Source of the DNA: Flavobacteriales bacterium 34_180_T64
Lineage (GTDB): Bacteria > Bacteroidota > Bacteroidia > Flavobacteriales > Flavobacteriaceae
Assembly (NCBI GenBank): GCA_002162765.1
Contig: MAAR01000009.1
Span: forward strand, 186,001-250,000
Direction of reading: 5' to 3'
Length of the DNA stretch: 64,000 bases
Position numbers and translations under genes: made by a program. A model generated the notes under the pieces. That model was not told the DNA's origin. It did not search any database and worked only from the letters and a program-made list of their open reading frames with translations. Of this stretch, positions 1 through 8,207 are shown piece after piece (the first letter of the stretch is position 1; every line of letters begins with the position of its first letter).

Positions 1-144
1 CTCGTAACTTAAATGTGTAGTGTCTTGATAATAGGAATCTTGCGATATTACACCAACTTCACCCTCTGGAAGCTCGTTTAATATTTGATTAACAACTGTA
101 GTTTTGCCACAACCAGTTCCTCCTGCAATCCCTATAATAAGCAT
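1..144 (-). CDS. udk: Uridine kinase, N-terminal 48 residues (runs off the left edge)
   Basis: Phosphorylates uridine and cytidine to UMP and CMP with ATP or GTP (pyrimidine salvage, cytoplasm). Reading the minus strand from the ATG at 144-142 gives 48 residues that begin with a P-loop, GIAGGTGCGKTT at residues 5-16, followed near residue 35 by the SQDSYYQD segment typical of uridine kinases. The frame is open to base 1, so the rest of the gene, including the substrate lid, lies outside the window. Identification rests on the P-loop plus the QDSYY motif; other P-loop kinases such as phosphoribulokinase are less likely. Confidence 0.85.
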   Translation of the reverse strand, partial: MLIIGIAGGTGCGKTTVVNQILNELPEGEVGVISQDSYYQDTTHLSYE

Positions 145-237
145 ATTATTTATTTAAATTTATATGACAAATTTAACCATTTACATGGGAATTTAATGGC
201 GAATTTGAAACTTTTCATGTCAATACAAATGACCGTA

Positions 238-1341
238 TTAATTAGCTAACAATTTTACGATTCCAAGGTTTTCTATACCTACATAAATATAGCCATCTGG
301 GCCTTGATTTACAGAACGAATCCGACCAAGCCCATCTAGTAATCGTTCTTCCTTTATCACTTTTCCATTATCTAAATAACAATTATTCAGATACCGAAAT
401 TTTAATGAGCCTATTAAAAGATTTCCTTTCCATTCTGGATATTTATCGCTGGTTATAAATGCCATGCCACTTGGCGCTATAGAAGGGTCCCAATAATGAA
501 TGGGTTGCTCCATTCCTTGACGCGATGTTTCATTTGTAATTTTGGTGCCTATATAGTTAATTCCATATGTTATAACAGGCCATCCATAATTCTTGCCAGA
601 TCCAATTATGTTGATTTCATCACCTCCTTTTGGGCCATGCTCATGAGTCCATATCTCTCCTGTTGTGGGATGGATAGTCATGCCTTGAGGGTTTCTATGT
701 CCATAGGAGTAAATTGCTGTTTTAGCATTTTCGTAATTTACAAAAGGATTGTCCATTGGGATTTGTCCATTGTCATGTAGCCGATAAATTTTACCACAAT
801 CTCTAGTGATGTCTTGAGGGTTTGTATCTCTATCGCCACGTTCACCAATTGAAAAAAATAAAAATCCCTTTGAGTCAAAAACTATTCTAGATCCAAAATG
901 CTGACCTCTGGTAGAATTTGGCGTAGCTTTATAAAGCACCTGCTTTTCTATAAGTTTATTATCAAATAATTTAGCGCGCATTAAAGCTGTATTGCCACCT
1001 CTTTCTTTACCTTCTGGTGAAGCATATGTAAAATAAATCCAACCGTTTTCATTGTAATTTGGATGAAGCGCTATATCTAAAAGACCTCCTTGGCCTTTAT
1101 AATAAACTTCTGGAATATTTTTTATAGTTGTTTTTACTCCATTTTTAAAATGAATTAATCGACCATTCTTTTCGGTGATTAACATAGCATTGTCAGGAAG
1201 AAAAACAAAACCCCAAGGTATGTCTAAACCAGAAATAATTAGTTCATAAGTATGGTTTTTATTAATTGGGTTTTTATCTTGAGCACAAGCAAGAATACTT
1301 AAAAAGACTAGTAAAAAAGCTACTGTAGATTTCGGAAACAT
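238..1341 (-). CDS. PQQ-dependent soluble aldose sugar dehydrogenase family lipoprotein
   Basis: A 367-residue member of the glucose/sorbosone dehydrogenase (GSDH) beta-propeller family, like soluble aldose sugar dehydrogenase YliI; these oxidise sugars in the periplasm with PQQ. The N-terminus MFPKSTVAFLLVFLSILAC has a lipobox (ILAC) so the protein should be a lipoprotein. Family signatures include LDIPWGFVFLPD near residue 40, GQGGLLDIALHP near 85, and HRNPQGM and EHGPKGGDE near residues 215-240, which hold the catalytic His and Ca/PQQ ligands in the family. The ATG at 1341 is chosen over a TTG at 1350 because the signal peptide begins there. The gene is monocistronic. No PQQ synthesis genes are in the window, so cofactor supply is unknown. 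The exact sugar cannot be predicted. Confidence 0.85.
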   Translation of the reverse strand: MFPKSTVAFLLVFLSILACAQDKNPINKNHTYELIISGLDIPWGFVFLPDNAMLITEKNGRLIHFKNGVKTTIKNIPEVYYKGQGGLLDIALHPNYNENGWIYFTYASPEGKERGGNTALMRAKLFDNKLIEKQVLYKATPNSTRGQHFGSRIVFDSKGFLFFSIGERGDRDTNPQDITRDCGKIYRLHDNGQIPMDNPFVNYENAKTAIYSYGHRNPQGMTIHPTTGEIWTHEHGPKGGDEINIIGSGKNYGWPVITYGINYIGTKITNETSRQGMEQPIHYWDPSIAPSGMAFITSDKYPEWKGNLLIGSLKFRYLNNCYLDNGKVIKEERLLDGLGRIRSVNQGPDGYIYVGIENLGIVKLLAN

Positions 1342-1401
1342 AAAAAACAATATTATCCAATAAAATTAAAAAAAATAGTGTTAGTTTTTAAAGAAAAGCT
1401 A

Positions 1402-1409
1402 TATATTTG
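1402..1409 (+). promoter_or_regulatory. Candidate -7 element (TATATTTG) for tRNA-Pro
   Basis: TATATTTG matches the flavobacterial -7 consensus TAnnTTTG and lies 13 bases before the first base of the tRNA. No clear -33 TTTG partner is seen at the expected distance. Assigned from consensus only. Confidence 0.5.
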
Positions 1410-1422
1410 CAGCTCTAATTTT

Positions 1423-1497
1423 CGGGGTGTAGCGTAGCCCGGTTATCGCGCCACGTTTGGGACGTGGAGGCCGCAGGTTCGAATCCTGCCACCCCGA
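1423..1497 (+). tRNA. tRNA-Pro (anticodon TGG)
   Basis: A cloverleaf can be drawn by hand. The acceptor stem is CGGGGTG (1423-1429) with CACCCCG (1490-1496), and the discriminator base is A at 1497. The anticodon arm is CCACG-TTTGGGA-CGTGG, anticodon TGG. The T arm has the GGTTCGAATCC core at 1477-1487. The 3' CCA is not encoded (CTA follows), as is usual in Bacteroidota. It is followed at once by a hairpin terminator. Confidence 0.97.
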
Positions 1498-1501
1498 CTA
1501 A

Positions 1502-1530
1502 AGTTCAGTAATTATTACTGGACTTTTTTT
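1502..1530 (+). terminator. Intrinsic terminator of tRNA-Pro
   Basis: Inverted repeat AGTTCAGTAAT (1502-1512) / ATTACTGGACT (1514-1524) with one G-T wobble, running into seven Ts. It starts five bases after the tRNA. Confidence 0.85.
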
Positions 1531-1600
1531 GTTATAAATTTATCCAATAGTTTGATAATAACTTTTGATAACTAGCAAGTAAGGATTTTATGAAAAATTC

Positions 1601-1608
1601 TACTTTTG
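1601..1608 (+). promoter_or_regulatory. Candidate -7 element (TACTTTTG) for trxB
   Basis: TACTTTTG fits TAnnTTTG and ends 24 bases before the trxB ATG. The -33 box is not obvious. Confidence 0.45.
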
Positions 1609-1632
1609 TGAATATAAAATCATATTATAATT

Positions 1633-2595
1633 ATGTCAGATACAATTGAAAAAGTAAAATGCCTTATTATAGGTTCAGGTCCCGCGGGTTATACTGCAGC
1701 AATTTATGCAGCAAGAGCAAATATGAAACCTGTTTTATATCAAGGAACTCAACCTGGTGGACAGTTAACGACTACAAATGAAGTCGAAAATTTCCCGGGA
1801 TATCCAGATGGTGTTACTGGACCAGAAATGATGATTGAGTTACAAAAGCAAGCTGAACGTTTTGAAACCGATGTACGCGATGGTTGGGTAACTAAGGTTG
1901 ATTTTTCTGGTGATGTTCATAAAGTTTGGGTTAATGAGACTAAAGAAATTCATTGCGATACTGTAGTAATTTCTACTGGAGCAGCAGCAAAATATTTAGG
2001 ATTAGAATCAGAACAAAAATATTTAAAATTAGGTGGTGGTGTATCAGCATGTGCTGTTTGTGATGGCTTCTTTTATAGAAATCAAGAAGTTGTAATAGTT
2101 GGTGCTGGAGATTCTGCTTGTGAAGAAGCACATTACTTATCAAATTTGTGTACTAAAGTGACCATGTTAGTAAGGAGAGATGAATTTAGGGCTTCGAAAA
2201 TTATGGCAGCTAGAGTAAAAAATACTGAAAACATTGAAATTTTATTTAATACTGAAACTGAAGAAGTCTTAGGTGATGGACAAGTTGTGACTGGTGTTAA
2301 AGTTAGAAACAATATCACTGGAGCGATTTCTGAGATTCCTTCAACTGGATTTTTTGTAGCCATTGGACATAAACCAAATACTGATATTTTTAAGGGCTTT
2401 TTAGATTTGGATGAGACCGGATACATTATTAATGAGCCAGGGACCTCTAAAACTAATGTTGAAGGTGTATTTGTGTCTGGGGATGCGGCAGATCATGTGT
2501 ATAGACAAGCTGTTACAGCGGCAGGTACAGGATGTATGGCAGCATTGGATGCTGAGCGCTACCTAGCGGCAAAAGAATCGACGGTTGAAGCTTAA
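1633..2595 (+). CDS. trxB: Thioredoxin-disulfide reductase
   Basis: Cytoplasmic flavoenzyme (320 residues, usual length) that passes electrons from NADPH through FAD and a redox disulfide to thioredoxin. The FAD-binding GSGPAG is at residues 14-19, the redox-active CAVC is at 140-143, and the NADPH-binding GAGDSA is at 157-162. The second FAD segment, SGDAAD near 283, precedes the C-terminal helix. All catalytic residues are present. The gene has its own promoter-like element and a strong terminator, so it is probably a single-gene unit. Its place next to tRNA-Pro has no functional meaning that I can see. Confidence 0.97.
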   Translation: MSDTIEKVKCLIIGSGPAGYTAAIYAARANMKPVLYQGTQPGGQLTTTNEVENFPGYPDGVTGPEMMIELQKQAERFETDVRDGWVTKVDFSGDVHKVWVNETKEIHCDTVVISTGAAAKYLGLESEQKYLKLGGGVSACAVCDGFFYRNQEVVIVGAGDSACEEAHYLSNLCTKVTMLVRRDEFRASKIMAARVKNTENIEILFNTETEEVLGDGQVVTGVKVRNNITGAISEIPSTGFFVAIGHKPNTDIFKGFLDLDETGYIINEPGTSKTNVEGVFVSGDAADHVYRQAVTAAGTGCMAALDAERYLAAKESTVEA

Positions 2596-2613
2596 TCTTT
2601 AATATATATATAG

Positions 2614-2647
2614 TAAAAAAAACCGAAGCTAATGCTTCGGTTTTTTT
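2614..2647 (+). terminator. Intrinsic terminator after trxB
   Basis: Perfect 9-bp stem AACCGAAGC (2621-2629) / GCTTCGGTT (2634-2642) with a four-base loop, an upstream A run and a downstream T run. The same stem sequence is reused in the terminator at 5379-5413. Confidence 0.9.
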
Positions 2648-2787
2648 ATGCTTGAATATGAGGTTTTTGTATAGTAAATATCTTCATTATTAATACATAT
2701 TAAGTAAATAATTTGTTTATGATAAATGTCATAAAATAGAATGGAGATACTGTAGACCTTTGTGGTATAATTTAAAGCATTATAATC

Positions 2788-3378
2788 ATGAAAATCTCCA
2801 ATCATTTAAATAAAGGAATCATTTACTACATAATTCTATTCCTTTTTTCTACAAGTTTAGTTCATTCCCAAGAGTATATTTTAAATAATCAAAACTCTCA
2901 ACTTACGGTTTCTGGGACTTCAAGTTTACATGATTGGGATATCGTTGCCGAAGCACAAAACGGAACTATTGAAATAAATTATACTTCAAGTAATCTTGAA
3001 ATAAACACATTTAAAATAGTAATTACCTCTGAAAGTCTGAAAAGCGGAAAAAGAGGTATGGATAAAAACACCTATAAAGCTTTAAAAACTAACGAATTTG
3101 AAAATATTAGTTTTCAATTAACTGAAACTAAAAGTGTTCTCGATTTAGGAAACGAAACCTTCCAAGTTAGTGCTAGTGGTACACTTAATATCGCAGGTGC
3201 TACTAATCTTGTGACACTGAATTTTAAACTAAGCATTAAAGGCAATAGTATAAATATAATAGGTGAGAAATCGATTAAAATGACCGATTATAAAATTGAT
3301 CCACCAAAAGCGCTCCTCGGAACCATTACTACAGGTGATGAAATAGTCATAAAGTTTAACACCGTTTTACAGAAATAA
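2788..3378 (+). CDS. YceI-family periplasmic protein
   Basis: A 196-residue secreted protein with a signal peptide ending about VHSQ (residues 25-28), followed by a YceI-like lipocalin-type beta-barrel domain. Typical family features are the early SGTSSLHDWD stretch (about 42-51), the central KSGKRGMDKN segment, and a late GTLNIAGATN strand. YceI proteins bind polyisoprenoid or similar lipids in the periplasm; the true ligand here is unknown. It lies 30 bases before an outer-membrane barrel gene on the same strand and is likely co-transcribed with it. A second YceI gene follows the barrel gene. The function of the trio is inference. Confidence 0.85.
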   Translation: MKISNHLNKGIIYYIILFLFSTSLVHSQEYILNNQNSQLTVSGTSSLHDWDIVAEAQNGTIEINYTSSNLEINTFKIVITSESLKSGKRGMDKNTYKALKTNEFENISFQLTETKSVLDLGNETFQVSASGTLNIAGATNLVTLNFKLSIKGNSINIIGEKSIKMTDYKIDPPKALLGTITTGDEIVIKFNTVLQK

Positions 3379-3408
3379 ATCAAAACAATAACATAAAAAT
3401 CAATAACA

Positions 3409-4686
3409 ATGAAATCAATTATTAAAAACACATTAGTTGCAATACTAATAGTAACCGGATTTAGCGTATTTGCGCAAAATAACAGGAGTTTGGACAATTA
3501 CCGACAACCCGATAAAAACGGATTAAATGTATTTGAAAGCCCGAAAGATACAGTTTCAACATTTAAGGATGTAAAAGTAAGAATAGGTGGTTCATCTACC
3601 ATTCAATACCAAGCCTTAAGTCATGAAAATTCTGATGAAATGGGGGTGGAGTTGAAGAAAATTGGAAGTAATTTTAATCTTGCAACTGCAAATTTAGATT
3701 TAGATGTTGCCTTATATTCTGGTGTTAGAATGCATTTACGCACTTATTTGTCTTCAAGACATCATCATGAACCTTATGTAAAAGGAGGCTACATTCAAAT
3801 TGACAAGCTAGACTTTATTGAAGAAGGCTTCGCGGCAGACTTTATGAAATATCTAACTGTTAAAATAGGGCATATGGAAAATAATTACGGGGATGCTCAT
3901 TTTAGAAGAAGTGATAATGCTCAAAGTATTTATAATCCATTTGTAGGAAACCTTATAATGGATTCATTTACAACTGAAGTTGGAGCGGAAGTATATTATC
4001 AAAAGAATGGTATTATCAGTATGCTTGGGTTCTCGAATGGTAAATTAAACCAATCTACTAACGAATCAGCTGAAGGTAATACAGGTGGTGCTTCTTTCCT
4101 AGCCAAATTAGGGTATGATAAGCAGGTAAATGACGATTTTAGATTCAGAATAACAGGTTCATTATATAATACTGGATATGTGGCTAATTCTTATTTGTAT
4201 AGTGCAGATAGAGCCGGTTCAAGATATTATGGAGTTATGATTGATGAAACAGCTACTAGTGATGACTTTAGATCTGGACGCTATAATCCTGGATTAAAAA
4301 ACCAAATCACAGCAATAATGTTTAATCCTTTTGTTAAGTATAAAGGTTTAGAATTCTTTGGAACTATTGAATCGGCTACAGGTAAAGCTAATTCTGAAGC
4401 AGACAATAGAACGGCTAAGCAATTTGCAGGAGAGCTTATTTATAGATTCGGAAGCGATGAGGATTATTATTTCGGTGGACGCTATAACAAAGTAGATTCT
4501 GAAGATCCAAGCGGTGAAGATGTTGAAATTTCAAGATTTCAACTAGCGGCTGGATGGTTTATGACAAAAAACATTCTACTTAAAGCAGAATATGTAAGCC
4601 AGAAATACGACGGTTATGGTGCAGGTAGTAAATTTGAAGATGGTAAATTTGATGGTCTTATGATTGAGGCTGCTATTAGCTTTTAA
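3409..4686 (+). CDS. Outer-membrane beta-barrel (porin-like) protein between two YceI genes
   Basis: A 425-residue protein with a signal peptide (cleavage after VFAQ, about residue 23) and a body of alternating amphipathic strands, ending in the aromatic outer-membrane signature AAISF. An N-terminal linker of about 40 residues precedes the barrel. The barrel includes a His-rich stretch (RHHHEP near 118-123) and several Gly-Asp-Ala loop segments. It resembles Bacteroidota barrel proteins of porin type, but I cannot name a substrate. It is placed 30 bases after a YceI gene and 102 bases before another one; a hairpin lies in that second gap. A transport role for a lipid-like or electron-carrier ligand shared with YceI is only a guess. 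Confidence 0.7.
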   Translation: MKSIIKNTLVAILIVTGFSVFAQNNRSLDNYRQPDKNGLNVFESPKDTVSTFKDVKVRIGGSSTIQYQALSHENSDEMGVELKKIGSNFNLATANLDLDVALYSGVRMHLRTYLSSRHHHEPYVKGGYIQIDKLDFIEEGFAADFMKYLTVKIGHMENNYGDAHFRRSDNAQSIYNPFVGNLIMDSFTTEVGAEVYYQKNGIISMLGFSNGKLNQSTNESAEGNTGGASFLAKLGYDKQVNDDFRFRITGSLYNTGYVANSYLYSADRAGSRYYGVMIDETATSDDFRSGRYNPGLKNQITAIMFNPFVKYKGLEFFGTIESATGKANSEADNRTAKQFAGELIYRFGSDEDYYFGGRYNKVDSEDPSGEDVEISRFQLAAGWFMTKNILLKAEYVSQKYDGYGAGSKFEDGKFDGLMIEAAISF

Positions 4687-4716
4687 TTGATAGTAATAGT
4701 AATTAGTGTTAATTTT

Positions 4717-4761
4717 AAACAAGCCTCATTTAATATTTGACAAATATAATGGGGTTTGTTT
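4717..4761 (+). terminator. Long intergenic hairpin (terminator or attenuator) between barrel and YceI-2
   Basis: Outer stem AAACAAGCCTCATT (4717-4730) with AATGGGGTTTGTTT (4748-4761), 14 pairs including three G-T. The sequence between can extend the helix (ATATTTG/CAAATAT) with a short bulge. The T run after it is short, so partial termination or mRNA processing is as likely as full termination. Confidence 0.55.
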
Positions 4762-4788
4762 ATACTAAATTAAAAAAGTATTGGCATC

Positions 4789-5376
4789 ATGAAAAAAATA
4801 GTCTTGGTACTTATTGTTTTTACTGCTTTAGCTTTTACAAAAAGAGCGAATGTTAATACAACTTCTGTATTAATTAATGCTGAGAGTCAACTATTAATAA
4901 ATGGAAAAACGAATATTAATAGTTTTAAATGTGAGTTTAACATTAGTCAAATTAAGAATCCTATCCCCTTAAATTACGAAGTCATAAATGATAAAATAGT
5001 ATTTACGAATACGAAGTTAATTTTAGATAGTTATTGTTTCGATTGTGGTAGTAAGGGAATTAATCAAGACTTCAGAGCATTACTAAAATCGAATGAATAC
5101 CCACAAATACAATTACGATTAAAAGAAATAAGAAAAAGTAAAACGAATCCATTAATAGTAACTGCACTTTTAGAACTTCATATTGCAGGTAAATCAAAAT
5201 CTTATTATACGCCTTTATCATTGGATGAGACTGATGGAATTTGCGTGTCTGGACTATTAAAATTAAACATTACAGATTTTGATTTAAAAGCTCCCAAAAA
5301 AGCACTTGGATTAATCGTAGTTTCTGATGCTATTGAAATCGATTTTCTAATGAATTTTAGAGAAGGCAAATTTTAA
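4789..5376 (+). CDS. YceI-family protein, cysteine-containing paralogue
   Basis: A 195-residue secreted protein with an N-terminal signal segment (residues 1-18) and a divergent YceI domain: the LLINGKTNINSFKC strand, the SKGINQDFRALL segment that replaces the usual GMDK stretch, and the LELHIAGKSK strand. Unlike the upstream YceI copy it has four cysteines, C48, C83, C86 and C152, with C83/C86 forming a CxxC. These could make disulfides in the periplasm. The order YceI-barrel-YceI suggests a shared function in lipid-type ligand handling, which is inference. A bidirectional terminator follows 3 bases after the stop. Confidence 0.75.
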   Translation: MKKIVLVLIVFTALAFTKRANVNTTSVLINAESQLLINGKTNINSFKCEFNISQIKNPIPLNYEVINDKIVFTNTKLILDSYCFDCGSKGINQDFRALLKSNEYPQIQLRLKEIRKSKTNPLIVTALLELHIAGKSKSYYTPLSLDETDGICVSGLLKLNITDFDLKAPKKALGLIVVSDAIEIDFLMNFREGKF

Positions 5377-5378
5377 AT

Positions 5379-5413
5379 AAAAAAAACCGAAGCATTTGCT
5401 TCGGTTCTTTTTA
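5379..5413. terminator. Bidirectional terminator between YceI-2 and the M2 peptidase gene
   Basis: AACCGAAGC (5385-5393) / GCTTCGGTT (5398-5406) with an ATTT loop, A run upstream and T run downstream. It serves two convergent genes. The stem is the same as in the trxB terminator. Confidence 0.88.
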
Positions 5414-5420
5414 TAGTTAT

Positions 5421-7238
5421 CTACAAACTTTCAGGGAGTGTATAGTTCCGCCCTTTATTTTGTTCTTTTAAATAGTTCATTAATGGATTAAAATATTCCA
5501 ACATCGGTTTAGCACTCATGCCAGTACCTACACTTTCTTGTAATACGTCTCTCCAATCATTATTCGCTCCAGTTTCAAGAATACCTCTTAAAAAAGTTCC
5601 AACCTCTTTACTACCATAATAATTGGTGGCATGTGGATCCTGTTTTAGGATGTTTTTAGCAATATGGTCGTGAAATTGGAATAATAAAATATAGGAAACA
5701 GCATAATCATAATACTGTGCGGCATCATTATTAATATGTGTTTTGGAAGCAGCATCACAGAATTCTTCACCTCTTTCAGAAGGAGGAACCATGCCTTGAT
5801 ATTTTTTAGCAAGTTCCCACCATTTTTCATTGAATTTATCTTTAGGAAGATTTTCAGCATAAAGAGCGTTTTCAAATTCTGTCATAACTCCAGCAGAGAA
5901 TGGTAAGAAAATAATATTACTTAAGGCCTCCTTTAAAAGGTTTTGTGTTTCGTCAATTTGAGTGTCACTACTCACTAATCCTTTTCCTTCTAAAAAAGGT
6001 TTTTGCATTGCAGCAAATCCAAGTAAGCTCCCAATAGCTTCATGATACCCACGATTTGCTCCTTCGCGTAGTAATGGCGGAACATTTGGATTAGTATATG
6101 CTTGATAGTAATAGATATGACCTAATTCATGATGAATCGTTTCATAATAATCAGCAGTTGGTTCAATACTCATCAAACAACGTAAGTCGTTTTCTAAATT
6201 CATGTGCCAAGCAGAAGCGTGATTGTTCTTTTTATATGGAGCATCAGCAGCAAGCGGATACATGCTTGATTTTTCATAAAAACTTGCTGGTAGAGCATCA
6301 AATCCAATACTCTTATAGAAATTTTCTCCTTCTTTAACTATCCATTCAGGATCTTTATCCGCTAAAGCTCCATCGATATCTAAACCTTCAACACTGACTA
6401 GAGCACTCCAATCTTGCCCCCAACGATTTGGAAGCCAGTGAGCAGGAATGTACTCCGGAACATCAGCATTGTATTTTTTTGCAAGCTCATATCGAGCCCA
6501 AGTGTGTAATTCTCTGTATAAGGGCCAAACTTCTTTAACCATTTTATTCATTTCATCTCGCATTTCTTTACGAGACATGCCATAGTTTGAAACTTGATAG
6601 GTGAAATAGTCATCATATCCTAATGCACCAACCGTTTCATTTCGAAGATTACGTAGATTTTCTAAACCATCTTTTAATCCTTTACCGACTTCTTTAGAGG
6701 CCGTCCAATTGGCTAAACGTTCGGCTTCATCATTTGACTCTCTAAGTACTTTATCAATATCTCCTGTTGTAACTGAAGTACCATTAACTTTAAAGTCGTA
6801 TCCAAATAGCGTTTCATTTTGAGCATTCTCAGCAGTAATACGTTCTTTTACTAATTCTGAAACTGTTTCAGGATTGTTTGCAGCCGCGTAGAGTATTGTA
6901 TTTAATTGACGTACCTGAACAATATCCAATTCACTTTCTTGCTCTAAGAACGTTCTGGTTTTTTTAATTACATCAGTGCTTCCAGTGAATTTAGCATACG
7001 CTTCATTCGCTTTTTGAACATTATATGCATTCGTAGTATCTCCGGCAATAATTTTGGTGTTTGCATCCCATTCGGCTTGCGCAGAGTCATAATACAGTTT
7101 TGTGAACGATGTGCTATAGTCATCTAAAAACGCTTGTACATCTGTTTTTAGAGCATCATTTGCAACAGGTTTTTCTGCCTCTTTCTTACAGGAGAATACC
7201 AATAAAAAAGTAGCACTTAATAAGATTAATTTTTTCAT
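5421..7238 (-). CDS. M2-family peptidyl-dipeptidase (ACE-like) lipoprotein
   Basis: A 605-residue zinc metallopeptidase of the angiotensin-converting-enzyme family. In this family the enzyme removes C-terminal dipeptides from oligopeptides. The N-terminus (MKKLILLSATFLLVFSC) ends in a lipobox with C17, so it is probably a membrane-anchored lipoprotein. The zinc site HELGH is at 370-374, and the third ligand lies in HEAIGS with E400, followed by a helical M2 C-terminal domain. Another peptidyl-dipeptidase of the unrelated M3 family is encoded at 31007-33169; both may serve peptide nutrition. It is 21 bases downstream of the DUF2807 gene on the same strand, so read-through is possible. Confidence 0.9.
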   Translation of the reverse strand: MKKLILLSATFLLVFSCKKEAEKPVANDALKTDVQAFLDDYSTSFTKLYYDSAQAEWDANTKIIAGDTTNAYNVQKANEAYAKFTGSTDVIKKTRTFLEQESELDIVQVRQLNTILYAAANNPETVSELVKERITAENAQNETLFGYDFKVNGTSVTTGDIDKVLRESNDEAERLANWTASKEVGKGLKDGLENLRNLRNETVGALGYDDYFTYQVSNYGMSRKEMRDEMNKMVKEVWPLYRELHTWARYELAKKYNADVPEYIPAHWLPNRWGQDWSALVSVEGLDIDGALADKDPEWIVKEGENFYKSIGFDALPASFYEKSSMYPLAADAPYKKNNHASAWHMNLENDLRCLMSIEPTADYYETIHHELGHIYYYQAYTNPNVPPLLREGANRGYHEAIGSLLGFAAMQKPFLEGKGLVSSDTQIDETQNLLKEALSNIIFLPFSAGVMTEFENALYAENLPKDKFNEKWWELAKKYQGMVPPSERGEEFCDAASKTHINNDAAQYYDYAVSYILLFQFHDHIAKNILKQDPHATNYYGSKEVGTFLRGILETGANNDWRDVLQESVGTGMSAKPMLEYFNPLMNYLKEQNKGRNYTLPESL

Positions 7239-7259
7239 TTAAAAGGATTTATTTAGTAG

Positions 7260-8096
7260 TTATTTAGTTTTCTTTTGAAGTTTTGCAGAACCCGTAAATT
7301 TATTAATTATGATTTTAGGATCATTAAATAAGTAGATTTCACTACTCCCAGCTGCATCAATGCTTAAGTGTTCAAGTACACTTATGTAGATTTCACTATT
7401 AATATCGCAAACTAGGTTACAGGTGTTCGTTGTGAAATTATTACCGTTAAAACTCGAGCTGTTATCTGTATTTATGCTTGTATGTGTTGCAGAACCTTCA
7501 ATACGTGCATTGGCTCGCTGATATAAGACCATATTAAAAGACTTGGTGGTAATAAGTGCATCAAGTTTACTATTATCACCGAGTTCAATACGTGTAGAAT
7601 CAGCAGTTAAATTTAATTTGACCTTAGCCTTATCTAAACTTACATAACTGAAATTCGTTGCTTTGACATTTAAATATGCTTTTGAATTACCGCTAGTTTT
7701 AAGCGTCGTGTTTTTAAGTTCTAGTGACGTTAAAGAAACAATTTCGCCATCATCTTTTGTCTCAATATTCTGTAGAATATCAGTGTAATTCACTGTGATT
7801 TTCATTTTTTTTCTCGATGTAATTTTTTTAGTTGTTTTAAAAATAAGAGCACTGTCAATAACTTCAAAGCTTATAATGTCATGTAGGTTATCATCGGTTT
7901 CAATTTCAACAGATGCTTTTTGATTATAAATAATTTCAACGGAAAAATTTTCACCAACTACGATACTATTAAATGAATTAACATAGGTTTGTTTTATAGT
8001 AACATTACGATTGCCTTTTATTTTATCATCCTCTTGAGCAGATACATAAGTGCAACAACCAATTGAAATGAGTAATACGAAAATGATTTTGTTCAT
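7260..8096 (-). CDS. DUF2807 (putative auto-transporter adhesin, head GIN domain) protein
   Basis: A 278-residue secreted protein with a signal peptide ending about VSAQ (residue 21). The rest is a DUF2807 domain, a beta-helical fold built of short strands. The family opening pattern is seen (NSFNSIVVGENFSVEI, then DDNLHDIISFEVID). The repeats are less regular than in the paralogue just upstream. A strong terminator separates the two, so this gene should have its own promoter in 8097-8137. Function is unknown; the family co-occurs with PspC genes, as here. Confidence 0.8.
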   Translation of the reverse strand: MNKIIFVLLISIGCCTYVSAQEDDKIKGNRNVTIKQTYVNSFNSIVVGENFSVEIIYNQKASVEIETDDNLHDIISFEVIDSALIFKTTKKITSRKKMKITVNYTDILQNIETKDDGEIVSLTSLELKNTTLKTSGNSKAYLNVKATNFSYVSLDKAKVKLNLTADSTRIELGDNSKLDALITTKSFNMVLYQRANARIEGSATHTSINTDNSSSFNGNNFTTNTCNLVCDINSEIYISVLEHLSIDAAGSSEIYLFNDPKIIINKFTGSAKLQKKTK

Positions 8097-8127
8097 ATTA
8101 TAAATTTAAGATTTGTTATAACAAATA

Positions 8128-8171
8128 TAAAACAAAAACCATCCCAAACTCGAAAATGAGTTTGAAATGGT
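8128..8171 (-). terminator. Intrinsic terminator of the PadR-PspC-DUF2807 operon
   Basis: On the minus strand a 14-bp stem pairs ACCATTTCAAACTC (8171-8158) with GAGTTTGGGATGGT (8151-8138), including two G-T pairs, with a six-base loop and a following TTTTGTTTT. It lies between the two DUF2807 genes. Confidence 0.85.
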
Positions 8172-8207
8172 CTAAAAATAAGTTGGTTAATCGGTTGCTT
8201 TCTTTAC

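Noticed and set aside
496-780. Plus-strand open frame of 94 codons
   Set aside because: Antisense shadow of the sugar dehydrogenase gene; no family pattern and poor codon use.
8128-8171. Insertion-sequence end (inverted repeat)
   Set aside because: The hairpin with a T tract on the minus strand is fully explained as a terminator.
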